NCBI GenBank assembly: GCA_964019425.1
Contig: OZ025792.1
Location: 248,001 to 312,000 of the forward strand
DNA length: 64,000 bases
Source of the DNA: Flectonema sp. DT1601
Taxonomy: Eukaryota > Euglenozoa > Diplonemea > Diplonemida > Diplonemidae
Direction of reading: 5' to 3'
Below, in pieces: positions 44,015 to 54,159 of the stretch. Position numbers and translations under genes: made by a program. The notes under the pieces are model-generated. The model searched no databases and had not been told where the DNA came from. It saw only the letters and a program-made list of their open reading frames with translations. Position 1 is the stretch's first letter; every line of letters starts with the position of its first letter.

Positions 44015-47000
44015 TTAAGTATCATCGTCATTCACGCTCGGAATGGGTAGCGTTGCGAAGAATTCACTTTGACTAGTTTCGTTCAAGAATTCGTATCCAC
44101 TGCTGCTTCCTATGAGAATAGTAGCTTGAGAATCAGCATTTGTTGTATCGTATAAAGTTGAAGAAGAAGGATTGTCACCACTGCGTCCTTCTTGAATGGA
44201 GTTAACAATATTGGGTACAACTGATGAATTAATCTCACGATTAATATCTTCCGGACAATCAAATTCAACTCGGCGCTTACGAAGACATGAAAGTACATCG
44301 CAAGCTCTTGGACGTTTATGATAATCGGCCTGAAGCATTATTACCGTCAATTGAGCATAAAACTCACTGTAACCAAGTGAATCCTGTTTTTTTGTTAGAT
44401 ATTGTTTGTTTGAGTTTCATGATTTCACACGGGATTTCACTTATCAAGACGCATACCAACTCATTTGTTATATCTGATGTAAACCCTGGCTTCATAACAT
44501 CGCAGAACATTATTCTTAGATTAGAGGAAGTCACACGTTTTGTTGCTGCTGCGTACATAACACAACCGAGGGCCCAAATATCAACCTGTTTGTTTTAAAT
44601 TGTCAAGAGGTATTTCTCATGGAAAAAAAAAAAAAAAAAAACGCACCTCAATTCCGTAATGTTTTGACCAGCATTCAGGAGCTAGGAATGCAGCAGTTCC
44701 AGCTCTTGTACTGCAGTACATATTCTCAAGATTTCTAGCTAAACCGAAATCAGTTACAATCGGTCTTTGATCATCGTCTATTAGGATGTTTTCAGGTTTA
44801 AGATCTCTGTGAATCAAAGGCGGTTGTCGGTAATGAAGGTGATGAAGAAGAGAACATATCTGCTCTACCATTGATAATAGAATCGACTCTGGGATAGTAT
44901 CACTTTGGTATTCAGTAACGAATCTTTTTAAATCTCCATTTTTATAGTAAGGCATCACCAGACAAACGTATCTGTTGTTGTTATTGTTTTTCCCTCCTCT
45001 CCAGATAAATCTTTTCGTATCGTATCAAATTACCCCCCCAGACTGGAGTAAGCCAGCAGAGAGCACCCTCACTAAAGTGAAGGAACTTAATTAAAAAGTG
45101 GAATTTGAAATCACCCTTCGGGTTCAAAAAACGTGATGCACACGTCGATGGCTATACATGTGCCCAACCTGGGATTCCTTGAAAGCAGTACTTCCAACTG
45201 GGCAGTCATTAAATCATTGGCGATAAAGAAGTTTACCACGCAACAGATCCTCACCTGTCGCATGCATTTCATAAGGGAGGTAACAAAACGTCAGTTGCAA
45301 TCACTGAATCGGCTCCCTTCGATCATAATATTAAAAAAAAAAAAATCAAATACCTGGCAGTCTCCTCCAATAGTAAAGGAGGACTCTCAGTATCATTCTT
45401 TTGATCATCCTGTGACTTCTTATGAGGAGTGACACTATTGTTCCAAGACATGAATGTTTCGACTACTTGAATCATATTAGGATGACCTTGAAATGCTCTA
45501 ATTAATTTAAATTCATTAAGGGCTTCCTCTTGTTGATGATCATCTGTACAGTGGCTGTATTTCATTGCGAAGAGTCGAGAATCAGATTTTCTTTTAACTA
45601 AATATACAGTGCCATAAGCTCCTGATCCCAACTTCCTATGAATAGTGTATTTAGACCCAACCCCCCCAGTAGAAGCGATTACTCTTGATCTAATAAACCT
45701 GTGAATCATACATGATATTAGTAAGATGATGATGAGAGAACCAACACTAAAAAATAAAAGAAGATCGATGCTTTTCCAATCTACACCAGAAGAAGATGGA
45801 GGAATCTCTGCCGTATATGTCGTGGTTACACTTGGTGTTATCGTTGAGTATTCGGTGTATGTTACTGTTTGAGACGCAGGTCCGAAATCATATATATTGC
45901 TCTCACTATCAACCATGTACGATGATCCAATGTAAACATCAGATTCAACCGCAGTTGGCCAGACAGTAAACGTCTCGTTTATTGAAGATTTCTTTTTACC
46001 TGTTAACGCTCTGGTCCAAAGAAGGTTACCAGTTTCTATTTCAAATGCAAATATTCTTCCTACTTCCTCAGAACCAGATAGACTGTAGACTAATCTATTA
46101 CCAACAGCTACCCTTGAAAAATCAGCATTAGTCTTTTCAGCTACCCAAGCCTTTGTTCCATTGCTTGCATATAAGGCATAGACTCTACCTGGACTCACTC
46201 TGTTTCCTCGGGTGGCAAAAAATACTAATTCGTAAGCATAAACGGGCATAGTTGGTACTCCATGTGACTGAAGTTCATCAACTAAACTCATTGACCAATT
46301 TTTATGAACCTCTTGTCCATTTGGTAACATATAATAAGCTTCAATGAAACAACCAACACTCCCAGGAGAACTCCCAGAAGCGAGGTACATCATATTAGTA
46401 TCATAATCAACATAAGGTGGTGGATCCATATATTCTGGTTGTATACTTGGGAGAGGTTTTATGTGTGGTAAATGCCATTTCACCACCGCAGACAATGAGT
46501 TATATGCTTCCAAAGAGTACATTCCAGCTGAACTGATAAATATGACTGCCTTTTGATGAGGAACAAGAATAGGATGACCCATGCGAGTTACAGGACTGTC
46601 TTGAGGCATAAACTTCCAAGTCATATTACCAGAACCAACCACATTAGCATCCAGTGCGAATAAGAAGTCACCAGCACATATAAACACTAAAGGACAACCA
46701 TCAGCTGCAGCTACTGGAGACACAGGTGAAACATAAATCTCTAAGTAGTCCCAAATAGTTCGGTCTGGAGCTGCTGTATTTATCGACGCATTTAAAGCAA
46801 AAACATGACTCTGTCCAGAAAGGGTACCTGAAATACAGTAAAGTATTGATCCCGCGATCATTGGTTGTACTACTCCTTCAATTCCAGTTCCGACGTTCCA
46901 TAAGATGGAACCATTTTGAATACTAAGAGCGTACACAGTGGACTCTTTTACTAAATAACTCGAAACGTGGGCATACAACACTCCTTGGCTGTATGAGAGA

Positions 47001-47125
47001 GTTGCTACACCGTCTGCACCGTCTCCCATATCCCTAATCCAGCGGACTGGGGGTTCTGCTCCGCTTGCGATCCAGCAACTCCCCAGCCCAGCTGCGAGGA
47101 TCTGAAAGCACCATCGCAGCATCAT
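44015..47125 (-). CDS. Receptor-like Ser/Thr kinase with PQQ-propeller-like ectodomain, 4 exons
   Basis: Exons 47125-45354, 44971-44647, 44585-44457 and 44383-44015 give about 864 residues. I start at [21 protein letters not shown], a signal peptide; the longer frame upstream begins with GTG. The ectodomain (about 25-455) has repeated Trp-Gly/Ala and '[17 protein letters not shown]', '[17 protein letters not shown]'-type strands typical of PQQ-like beta-propellers, with many N-glycosylation sequons. One membrane helix (about 460-482) follows. The kinase starts at about 500 with [12 protein letters not shown], has AMKY, an [11 protein letters not shown] loop, DFGLAR and APE; all catalytic residues are intact. 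IRE1 and PERK have a similar plan (luminal propeller-like sensor, single helix, kinase), but no RNase tail exists. The first intron is 382 bases, the longest in the window. Confidence 0.8.
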
Positions 47126-47474
47126 TAAATCAGCCTTCACGGCATTACGATGAGTGTGGGGGTGGGTGGTTTTCCTGTAATAATAATTTATTATTTATTT
47201 TTTCGAGTTAAAAACTACGACACCACAACAAGGTCATCCTCCAACTGCAAGGTGAAAGAAACTTCTGTTTTTGTGATGACTTCAGTTAACTAATTAATAA
47301 AACGGTTTTCGATCTAAACGAACGTATGCTAAAATTGAAAACAGAAAACTCCCCACCGAATGCGCGAGTTAAAAAACTCGGGATGGTCACATCAGAGTGG
47401 TTTAGAGGAAATAATTACTTCTGAGGAACGTGTTGATATTCAACACAAGTATTATTCTCATCTGTTCCGTTGAA
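47126..47474. other. Intergenic, no gene seen
   Basis: About 350 bases. Contains an ATG CCG TGA mini-frame (coding strand, about 47137-47145) upstream of the kinase start; nothing else recognised. Confidence 0.4.
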
Positions 47475-48650
47475 TTAGACGTCAAGACTGATTCCCATCT
47501 CTCTCGCTAGTATAGAGACACCGTCATCACAATCTCCATCATATTCAACGTCTCTGTATCCAAAGTTATCGCAAGTTACAAGACCACTTCTCCGAGCTAC
47601 TTCAGAAGCTCCTTTTGTGATTAGCAAACGAGGACAAGATTTATTTGAGAAAGCTTGAAGAGAACAGAACGGAGATACCTGCATCGAAGTGCCCATTATG
47701 ATTACTGCATCGCATGTTGGGAAATCATTCTCAGCAGTAGACAGTACAACATTGGGTATCTCTTCATGAAAAAAGACAATATCAGGTTTGACAAGTCCTG
47801 AGATGTTCCCTAAATTACTGAGAGGTTCCTTACCGATGTCCTTATCGTCAATCATTATGTCTTCACTACTAACACGACAGATGTCACAGAGTGGGATTTT
47901 GTTATCGTCGATGTGTTTTTTAACATATTCTGAGGGATACTTTTTCTTACAAGTAACACAACGAGCTGAATGCATTGTTCCGTGAGCTTCAATCAGTAAG
48001 TCAGGTGATATGCCAACTTGTCTCTCAAGGGAATCAATATTCTGAGTGTATACACGTCGAAGTTTCTTCGAGTCTTGAAGTGCTTTCATAAAGCGGTGAA
48101 CGGGAGTGGGTTGGTATCTTCCAGGCCAGAGTTCTTCTGCGAATTTAAAAAACGGATTAGGTTTTTTTTTAAAAAAATCTAAGTCGAACATTGCCTCAGG
48201 TCTAGGCAAGTGATACTTCTCTAACTGCGAGTACAGACCAGAACCTGGCGTTCTGAAATCTGGAATACCAGCACTTACACTTATCCCTGCACCAACCATA
48301 CACACAATGTTATGACAGTTACGAAGGTGTTGTCCAAAAGATTTTATTGTTAAATGAGAGAGATGCCGTTTTCTTTTCATCATGTGTGCCTCATCTAAGA
48401 TTCGGTTTGCCATTTCTTTCCGTACGGGTATTTCATCGACTCCGGTTGGAACTACTTTTCCAAAGATCAGCCTTACAGCACTGGCTGGTATACTTACATA
48501 GTCATCCATTGTTAAGATCCCTGCCTGCCTTGAAAACGATTCTTCAGAGTCGTAGTTAGATTCTTCTACAGTTGATTCCACGGTGTTAATCTTCTTATCA
48601 TCTGCTATACTACTACCACTGCTACTGCTACTGCTAGAGGAGGGAGGCAT
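47475..48650 (-). CDS. SIR2: Sirtuin (class I-like NAD-dependent deacylase), copy 2
   Basis: 391 residues from ATG 48650; the frame upstream uses GTG. Serine-rich N-terminus, then a Sir2 core at about 100-375: the NAD-binding GAGISVSAGIPDFR, TQNIDSLER, catalytic EAHG, and a zinc site of two CxxC pairs (CVTC, CDIC). It removes acyl groups from lysine using NAD+. An N-terminal extension of about 95 residues has no recognised motif. The next gene upstream (48986-49978) is a second sirtuin, so this is a tandem pair. Between core residues they are clearly diverged, so the duplication is not recent. A CAG lies 2 bases before the ATG, giving a nearly leaderless mature mRNA apart from any spliced leader. 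Confidence 0.9.
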   Translation of the reverse strand: MPPSSSSSSSSGSSIADDKKINTVESTVEESNYDSEESFSRQAGILTMDDYVSIPASAVRLIFGKVVPTGVDEIPVRKEMANRILDEAHMMKRKRHLSHLTIKSFGQHLRNCHNIVCMVGAGISVSAGIPDFRTPGSGLYSQLEKYHLPRPEAMFDLDFFKKKPNPFFKFAEELWPGRYQPTPVHRFMKALQDSKKLRRVYTQNIDSLERQVGISPDLLIEAHGTMHSARCVTCKKKYPSEYVKKHIDDNKIPLCDICRVSSEDIMIDDKDIGKEPLSNLGNISGLVKPDIVFFHEEIPNVVLSTAENDFPTCDAVIIMGTSMQVSPFCSLQAFSNKSCPRLLITKGASEVARRSGLVTCDNFGYRDVEYDGDCDDGVSILAREMGISLDV

Positions 48651-48985
48651 CACTGGAAAATGAAACGGGAAATTAATTATTAATGATAAATCATAATAAT
48701 AAAAGTTATATCACAATAAAGAACCTCCACGTGAGAGGATCAAACCACTTCAGTCTGTTTTGGCAGACCGCGACAAAAGGCTAGGGAGTAACTGACACCG
48801 TCTCTGGCTGTAGATGACTAGAGAATTAAAATTTAAAAAAAATTGAAAAATAAGGTCAAGGCAGACCGCACGAAATGCTGTAATTACAGCACTCACTAGT
48901 TATAAATGGAGGGACAGAGACAGAGTCAGGATCCTACTCAGACTTCTCTTCGTTGTTTTTCCGAGACTTTGGTGCTTCTGCGATT
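48651..48985. other. Intergenic between the sirtuin genes
   Basis: About 335 bases. At 48653-48665 the coding strand shows TTTCATTTTCCAG, a candidate trans-splice acceptor. No gene seen. Confidence 0.5.
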
Positions 48986-49978
48986 TCAATTCTGTTTTAG
49001 TTTTTTTTTCTCTTTTTTTTTTTCCAATAAGTTTGAAGTGGTTTTCACATACTCCATTAAGTCAGCAAGTCGAGTGACTGCTTTGTCGCAATCGCAATCA
49101 AAAACAACATCCTCGTCTCGGGATAGACCTGCACGCGCTGCAACTTCTTCAGCACCGATGGTAACAATCATTCTAGGGACATCCTTTTCAGTTAATGTCT
49201 GAAGGATATTAAACGGAGAGACTGCCAAAGACGTTCCCAATATTATTAACGCGTCAGCGTTTTTAAAGTCGTGGCTTGCAGATGAGAAAACGTTACCAGG
49301 AAGACTTTCATGAAAGAAAACAATATCTGGTTTAACAAGACCTTTTATGTTGGGTAATTCACCAACTGGGGTTGAACCGTTTGTCTCATCGTCTATAAGC
49401 AATGGATCAGTTAGAGTGTAGCAATCTGAGCAGACTGGTATCTTATTGTTTGACATTGATTCTTGAACGAAAGATGGCTCAAATCTTTTATTGCAGTCTA
49501 CACAATGAGCAGCCATCATGTTACCGTGAGCTTCGATAAGTTCCTTTTCTGGAATCCCTGCTTCCCTTTCTAAGCTGTCAATGTTTTGTGAATAAATTCT
49601 CGTCAACTTTCCCGAATCAGACAAAGCCTTTAGAAACATATGAGTTTTCGTAGGCTTATGATTTCCTGGCCACAATTCCTTTGCGAATCGGTAAAACGGA
49701 TGAGGCTTTTTTCGGAAATACATCAAGTCAAAGATTGACTCAGGGGTTGGTAGGTTATACTTTTCAAGTTGCGAGTACAGACCGGTTCCAGGGGTTCTGA
49801 AATCTGGAATACCAGCGCTGACACTTATCCCTGCACCAACCATAACTGTTATATTTTTACAAGTTTTTAAATTGTTACCAAAGTCTTCGATGGTTGGCTT
49901 TGGCTTAGCCTCTTCCTCATCTACGCTAAGCTGCTTTAGGTTTGTTGCTAAGGTATCAACTTCTGTTGGTTTCGACAT
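48986..49978 (-). CDS. SIR2: Sirtuin (class I-like NAD-dependent deacylase), copy 1
   Basis: 330 residues from ATG 49978 (MSKPTEVDTLATNL); the longer frame upstream would place codons before a strong acceptor AG. The core includes VGAGISVSAGIPDFR, SQNIDSLER, EAHG and paired cysteines (CVDC, CSDC) for zinc. It is more compact than its tandem neighbour. The C-terminus is a Lys-rich run (LEKKKEKKKLKQN), possibly nuclear targeting or a homopolymer-derived tail. A pyrimidine stretch then TAG lies 13 bases before the ATG. In kinetoplastids the class I-like SIR2rp1 acts on chromatin or in the cytosol; which type this is cannot be told without a tree. Confidence 0.9.
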   Translation of the reverse strand: MSKPTEVDTLATNLKQLSVDEEEAKPKPTIEDFGNNLKTCKNITVMVGAGISVSAGIPDFRTPGTGLYSQLEKYNLPTPESIFDLMYFRKKPHPFYRFAKELWPGNHKPTKTHMFLKALSDSGKLTRIYSQNIDSLEREAGIPEKELIEAHGNMMAAHCVDCNKRFEPSFVQESMSNNKIPVCSDCYTLTDPLLIDDETNGSTPVGELPNIKGLVKPDIVFFHESLPGNVFSSASHDFKNADALIILGTSLAVSPFNILQTLTEKDVPRMIVTIGAEEVAARAGLSRDEDVVFDCDCDKAVTRLADLMEYVKTTSNLLEKKKEKKKLKQN

Positions 49979-49991
49979 GTTGTAAAGAATT

Positions 49992-50012
49992 CTAACACGA
50001 GAAAATACTATG
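49992..50012 (-). promoter_or_regulatory. Candidate trans-splice acceptor, sirtuin copy 1
   Basis: Coding strand: TATTTTCTCGTGTTAG, then 13 bases to ATG. Confidence 0.55.
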
Positions 50013-51169
50013 TCAACAAGAACTATCACGAAGTACACATAAATAATGGTTTATAAGTTTGCTGCTTGCCACTTAGCATTTTCATTCGAGTAAACGTCGG
50101 TGAAGAATTGATCCCGAGGAGGCTTACCGTTTTGAACAAAACTTATATTACTATAAATAAATGTAAAACGTTTTCCGTAATTTATGAGACAGTTGAGAAA
50201 TACGACAGAGTGCAGGCTTTCACCTGACTTAGGTATGTGCTTCAAAGTAGTAATACAATTTGATTACTGTGTGCTTACTATTGCACGACTTGATAATAAT
50301 TTTCAACAAGTTTTGTGAGTTATGCAAAAATTTTCTTTTTTTTTTTTTTAAACCAAGATGATTCGATTCGAAGGCACCTATGCTTACACTCACAAGAGAT
50401 GAAGTTGCTCTTTATCTCCCCACTGTCGGTGTAAACAAAATGTGGCTTTTTTGTGAAAAAGAAAACGGCTACTGTTACCGTTATATATTAAAAAAACAAA
50501 AATACAAAACAGCGAAATGCTAAAATTATTTTGTCTTTTTTTTTCCAGGCCTACCTTTTCACAAGGTTTGTGCTAATCAAGAAAAAAACCCCTTTTGAGC
50601 AACTATTTGGTAGCATAGCCAATAAAACATAGATGAATAGTAATTAAAGCAGAAACGGCGTTTGTATTGTATCAGATTTTCAAAAAAAGAGCTAATGCGC
50701 GGAATCGAACTAAATAGGAAGATCAACAGCCTCAGGTCTCAACTATTTCAATCAAGGCCTTGCTAAAAGGGACAGGTTAAGCCTATCTATGCCATGTGCT
50801 AAAAGGGACATGTTAAGCCTGTGGTTTACATCTTCGCAGTCACAAAAAGAAACATTATACCGAAAAAAAAATAAAACCAAAAAAAAACTGGAAAACGGAA
50901 TCAGCGCTAATCGACATATAAATCTATTGTTGCAGGTCATGTTGCTACTGATTGTAACACTGAACCTTTCTCTCTGGTCACTACCAAAGGATTCTATCAC
51001 AAAGAGAATTTGAGAAACCCTCACAAACCCCAAATAAGAGCTTCTTCTTATGCAATTCAATGCTGCCCCCCATCGAAACGTGAAATTAATTAATTGATTA
51101 CTGCGTTCAGTAGGACACTAGAGGCACTGTTTTCGCAAATCTCTCCGCGGGTTATTTACTTGATTAGCT
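50013..51169. other. Intergenic, no gene seen
   Basis: About 1.16 kb. Contains a two-copy direct repeat at 50761-50820, and at about 50692-50712 (minus strand) a B-box-like AGTTCGATTCC; neither completes a tRNA. No convincing coding stretch. Confidence 0.45.
50761..50820. repeat. Two-copy direct repeat, 24 bases, period 36
   Basis: TGCTAAAAGGGACAGGTTAA... at 50761-50784 and the same at 50797-50820 with one base changed. Confidence 0.75.
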
Positions 51170-53758
51170 TTATTCTGGTAAGTGATAAAGCGTTTGAAAT
51201 ATGTGGCTTCCGGAACGAGGGAGAGGTGGGTCGTGGAGTTCTGGAATTGCTCCAAATTTATACTTTTGTTGACATTCCCACTTCCAGCTGCCGTATTGCT
51301 GAGTAGCAGACAACATTTGAAGAAGCATCGCACCACCAGGAGGAATGGTATCAGTAGTACGAAATGATCCTCTCAGAGATATCAGACCATGACTGTTTGA
51401 ACAATCAACAGTTACAAGAAGAGTCTGTCTCGTCCTATTCTCAGCCATGAACCACAAAGCACAACCATTAGCTACGTACATAATTCTGGTTCCAGGAAAG
51501 GGTCGGCTAACCGAAACTTTTTTATTCTGTGGTATCGATCTGTGCACTGCAACTAAATACGGATGCATCCCCGTACTCTCAACAATCTTAAGCTGAATAT
51601 CCTTACTACTCCAAGCTGCTAACGTAAAGGGTAAATCGTTAGTCTGATTTAACATTGAACAGAGGAATATGACATATTTACCAGGTCGTAATATTCCTTC
51701 ACAAGTTGCTATCCTTTGGATTGATGGGTACATGGTTGTTTCAGGTTTTAAGAATTCAGGATTAAGAGGGTCAGATGTCTCCTTCGAAACTTTCATAACA
51801 AACGCACAAGTGTCTTTGTACTCGTAAGAATCTTCTGCACCACGTATGTCACGTTGGATAATAGATAAAAATAACCAAGTAGGAGAAGTTATTGTGACTA
51901 CTATAGGTTTACTGAAGCATGCTACGGTTGAACCAGGAACTGATTTCTTTGAGAACATTCCAGAAGTTGATATCGATTTCCAATCTTGTAAAGCTTTACA
52001 AACATCAACACACACAAAATAATTAATAAAGTCTGGATAAGTCATCCAAAAAGTACCATCATTCGTATGTGGAGAGTTAAGTTGAACTCTAGTTTCTGGG
52101 GTCCATAAATTTGATGTTGGTCCCCAGTCACCTTTCCAGCTTTCAGTTCCCCAAGGATTTCGTAGTTTAATCATTCTGATCCCCAATTCATTAGTCACAT
52201 TGAGAACTGTGTAACAATGTCTTGCAACTAAACCCATTGAACGGTAAGCGTCCTTGTCACAGCCACGTTTTCCACATGATGCCGACATTAAACAGCCTGA
52301 AGAGAAGCAAGAATATATATCAGTCCAGGCCACATCATAGTCTACGCCAGAACCATCTATTTGAACAGTGCTGCAAGGGACACCAGTTAAGTCAGTTAAG
52401 GCATCCTTTGCATTTCCATAACAAATTGACCTGTAGTTTCCATTTATTTTAGCATAGGCTTTTTCAACAAGACTTGGCCACAACTGATTATTCTTTCCAG
52501 CAGCGAATGCCATATTTCCACGATCTGTACTCGGAAGATGATCATCAACTAATACGGGTGTCCATTTACCGTTGTGCCAAAATCTGAGAGCGTAGACGCC
52601 AGCTGGTGATAATTGATTGCTTATAAATACTCTTTGGATTAATTCTGGTCTCGTACACACAACAGCTAAGGCACTGAGAAAAGAACAATTCCCTAACTCA
52701 CCTTGTTGAATAGAATCAGGTGAGAATATTAAAGCTCCCGGTTTCCTTGGATCGGGAGTGGCTAGTGTCCAAGGTTGGCTATAGCCACTCTTGTTAAAAC
52801 GATTTCCTTTTAAAGCGTAGAATCGTTTCCAATCGAACACGCGACCGGAATCTGAAGGTCCAAGTGATCCGATTTCTTCACCATAAAGAGATCTTATATT
52901 CGGGGGGAAAGTTTCGTCTACAAACTTAGTCCCTTTTCTCTTATGATCATCTTCTATTTCTTGAAGCCTTGCTAACCATTGAGATGTTTGAGAATCAAGA
53001 TTAAACTCTTTAGCATGTTCATCAAGTGGATTCTTTATTTTAATAGCTTTACCTGGATTACTGTAACGAATTAAACCACAAACTTCACATTCCTTCCAAT
53101 CTTTTAATGAATGAATAAAAGTACATCTAGCGCACGCCATTATGTCAGAGTTTGTTCGGCTGTTCACACTTTTATGTTCCATTGCTTTCCTAACTGAACT
53201 TTGAGCCCCATTAAGTTGTTGTGCGCTCGAGTTAGCTAATCGGCTTCGTGGAGAGGTGCAGACTTCACACTGAGAAACGTGACTGGGGTTCTCCAGAGTA
53301 CATTTTATACAATTCCATGGCTGTGGTTTATTCAATGCCCCACAAAGCTTACAATGAGAACACGTCCCCGTATTTGAAAACGCGCAAGTGCCACACACCC
53401 AAGGTTGCTTCTGCGCACTCGACCAACTACCAGTTGCCTGACTATTTCCATTAGTACTTCCTGACGGTGATGACGGAGTTGGTGATGGTGATGGTGATGG
53501 CGAAGGTGGAATTGGTGATACAGCCTGTGGTGCAATCCTTTTTAAATTGGGCTGCGCTGCTACAGGTAGAGTCCAGTGAGATGTTCGAGTCGCTTCATTG
53601 ACGTAGTACCACCTCCCTGTCTTCCTATCGAATAGCTGAACCCAACCTTGAGGAAGAGAACTTACCTTTCCAACTGGAGAAGGTTTACCACAAACACCAC
53701 AACTCTGTACTCCAGCCGCATTGTGAAGAGTGCAGTCTGTACAGGTCCATCCCGACAT
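51170..53758 (-). CDS. Calpain-like cysteine protease with RanBP2 zinc fingers and WW domain
   Basis: 862 residues in one exon. N-terminal order: RanBP2-type zinc finger (WTCTDCTLHNAAGVQSCGVC, about 4-24), WW domain (about 35-65, LPQGWVQLFDRKTGRWYYVN), and three more RanBP2-type fingers (about 118-145, 148-172, 205-232). The calpain CysPc domain (about 270-600) has QGELGNCSFLSAL (catalytic Cys), ARHCYTVLNV (His) and LRNPWGTE (Asn), so all three catalytic residues are present. The C-terminal 250 residues are beta-rich, like calpain domain III and the SOLH region. The layout is close to calpain-15/SolH, with an added WW. Zinc fingers of this class can bind ubiquitin or RNA. Leader of 14 bases after CAG. 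No calcium EF-hands, so it is an atypical calpain. Confidence 0.88.
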   Translation of the reverse strand: MSGWTCTDCTLHNAAGVQSCGVCGKPSPVGKVSSLPQGWVQLFDRKTGRWYYVNEATRTSHWTLPVAAQPNLKRIAPQAVSPIPPSPSPSPSPTPSSPSGSTNGNSQATGSWSSAQKQPWVCGTCAFSNTGTCSHCKLCGALNKPQPWNCIKCTLENPSHVSQCEVCTSPRSRLANSSAQQLNGAQSSVRKAMEHKSVNSRTNSDIMACARCTFIHSLKDWKECEVCGLIRYSNPGKAIKIKNPLDEHAKEFNLDSQTSQWLARLQEIEDDHKRKGTKFVDETFPPNIRSLYGEEIGSLGPSDSGRVFDWKRFYALKGNRFNKSGYSQPWTLATPDPRKPGALIFSPDSIQQGELGNCSFLSALAVVCTRPELIQRVFISNQLSPAGVYALRFWHNGKWTPVLVDDHLPSTDRGNMAFAAGKNNQLWPSLVEKAYAKINGNYRSICYGNAKDALTDLTGVPCSTVQIDGSGVDYDVAWTDIYSCFSSGCLMSASCGKRGCDKDAYRSMGLVARHCYTVLNVTNELGIRMIKLRNPWGTESWKGDWGPTSNLWTPETRVQLNSPHTNDGTFWMTYPDFINYFVCVDVCKALQDWKSISTSGMFSKKSVPGSTVACFSKPIVVTITSPTWLFLSIIQRDIRGAEDSYEYKDTCAFVMKVSKETSDPLNPEFLKPETTMYPSIQRIATCEGILRPGKYVIFLCSMLNQTNDLPFTLAAWSSKDIQLKIVESTGMHPYLVAVHRSIPQNKKVSVSRPFPGTRIMYVANGCALWFMAENRTRQTLLVTVDCSNSHGLISLRGSFRTTDTIPPGGAMLLQMLSATQQYGSWKWECQQKYKFGAIPELHDPPLPRSGSHIFQTLYHLPE

Positions 53759-54159
53759 TGGTTATCGGGATTCTGTTATAGGAATAATAATATCAAGTAA
53801 AGTATGCTAAGCTAACGTCGTCAGTTACAAGTAAGAATCTCACCACAGTAGGACCCCAGAGCATATAATTGTTTCTGCGATATGAAATAATATCCAATGT
53901 AAATACTAAAGCCAATCAGTTTTGATTCTGCCTTTTTTTGCCGACAGTGATTTGATACGAAATTTTTATAGCAAGTTGATATTAAAGAGGAGGGCGGAAT
54001 CGCTCTTTTTTTTTTTTTTTTCTTTTTTTCTTCTTCTTTTAAAGTTAAACGAAACAAAGGACAAGAATACTACACAACCAAAGTTGCAAGAAAACCATCA
54101 ACACTTGTTTACTAAACGTAACTGAAAACCTACTCTACAGGAGCTCTCCTTATTCAGTC
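53759..54159. other. Intergenic, no gene seen
   Basis: About 400 bases. Holds a candidate trans-splice acceptor for the calpain (CCTATAACAG ending at 53773 on the coding strand) and a T run (about 54006-54022). No gene seen. Confidence 0.5.
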
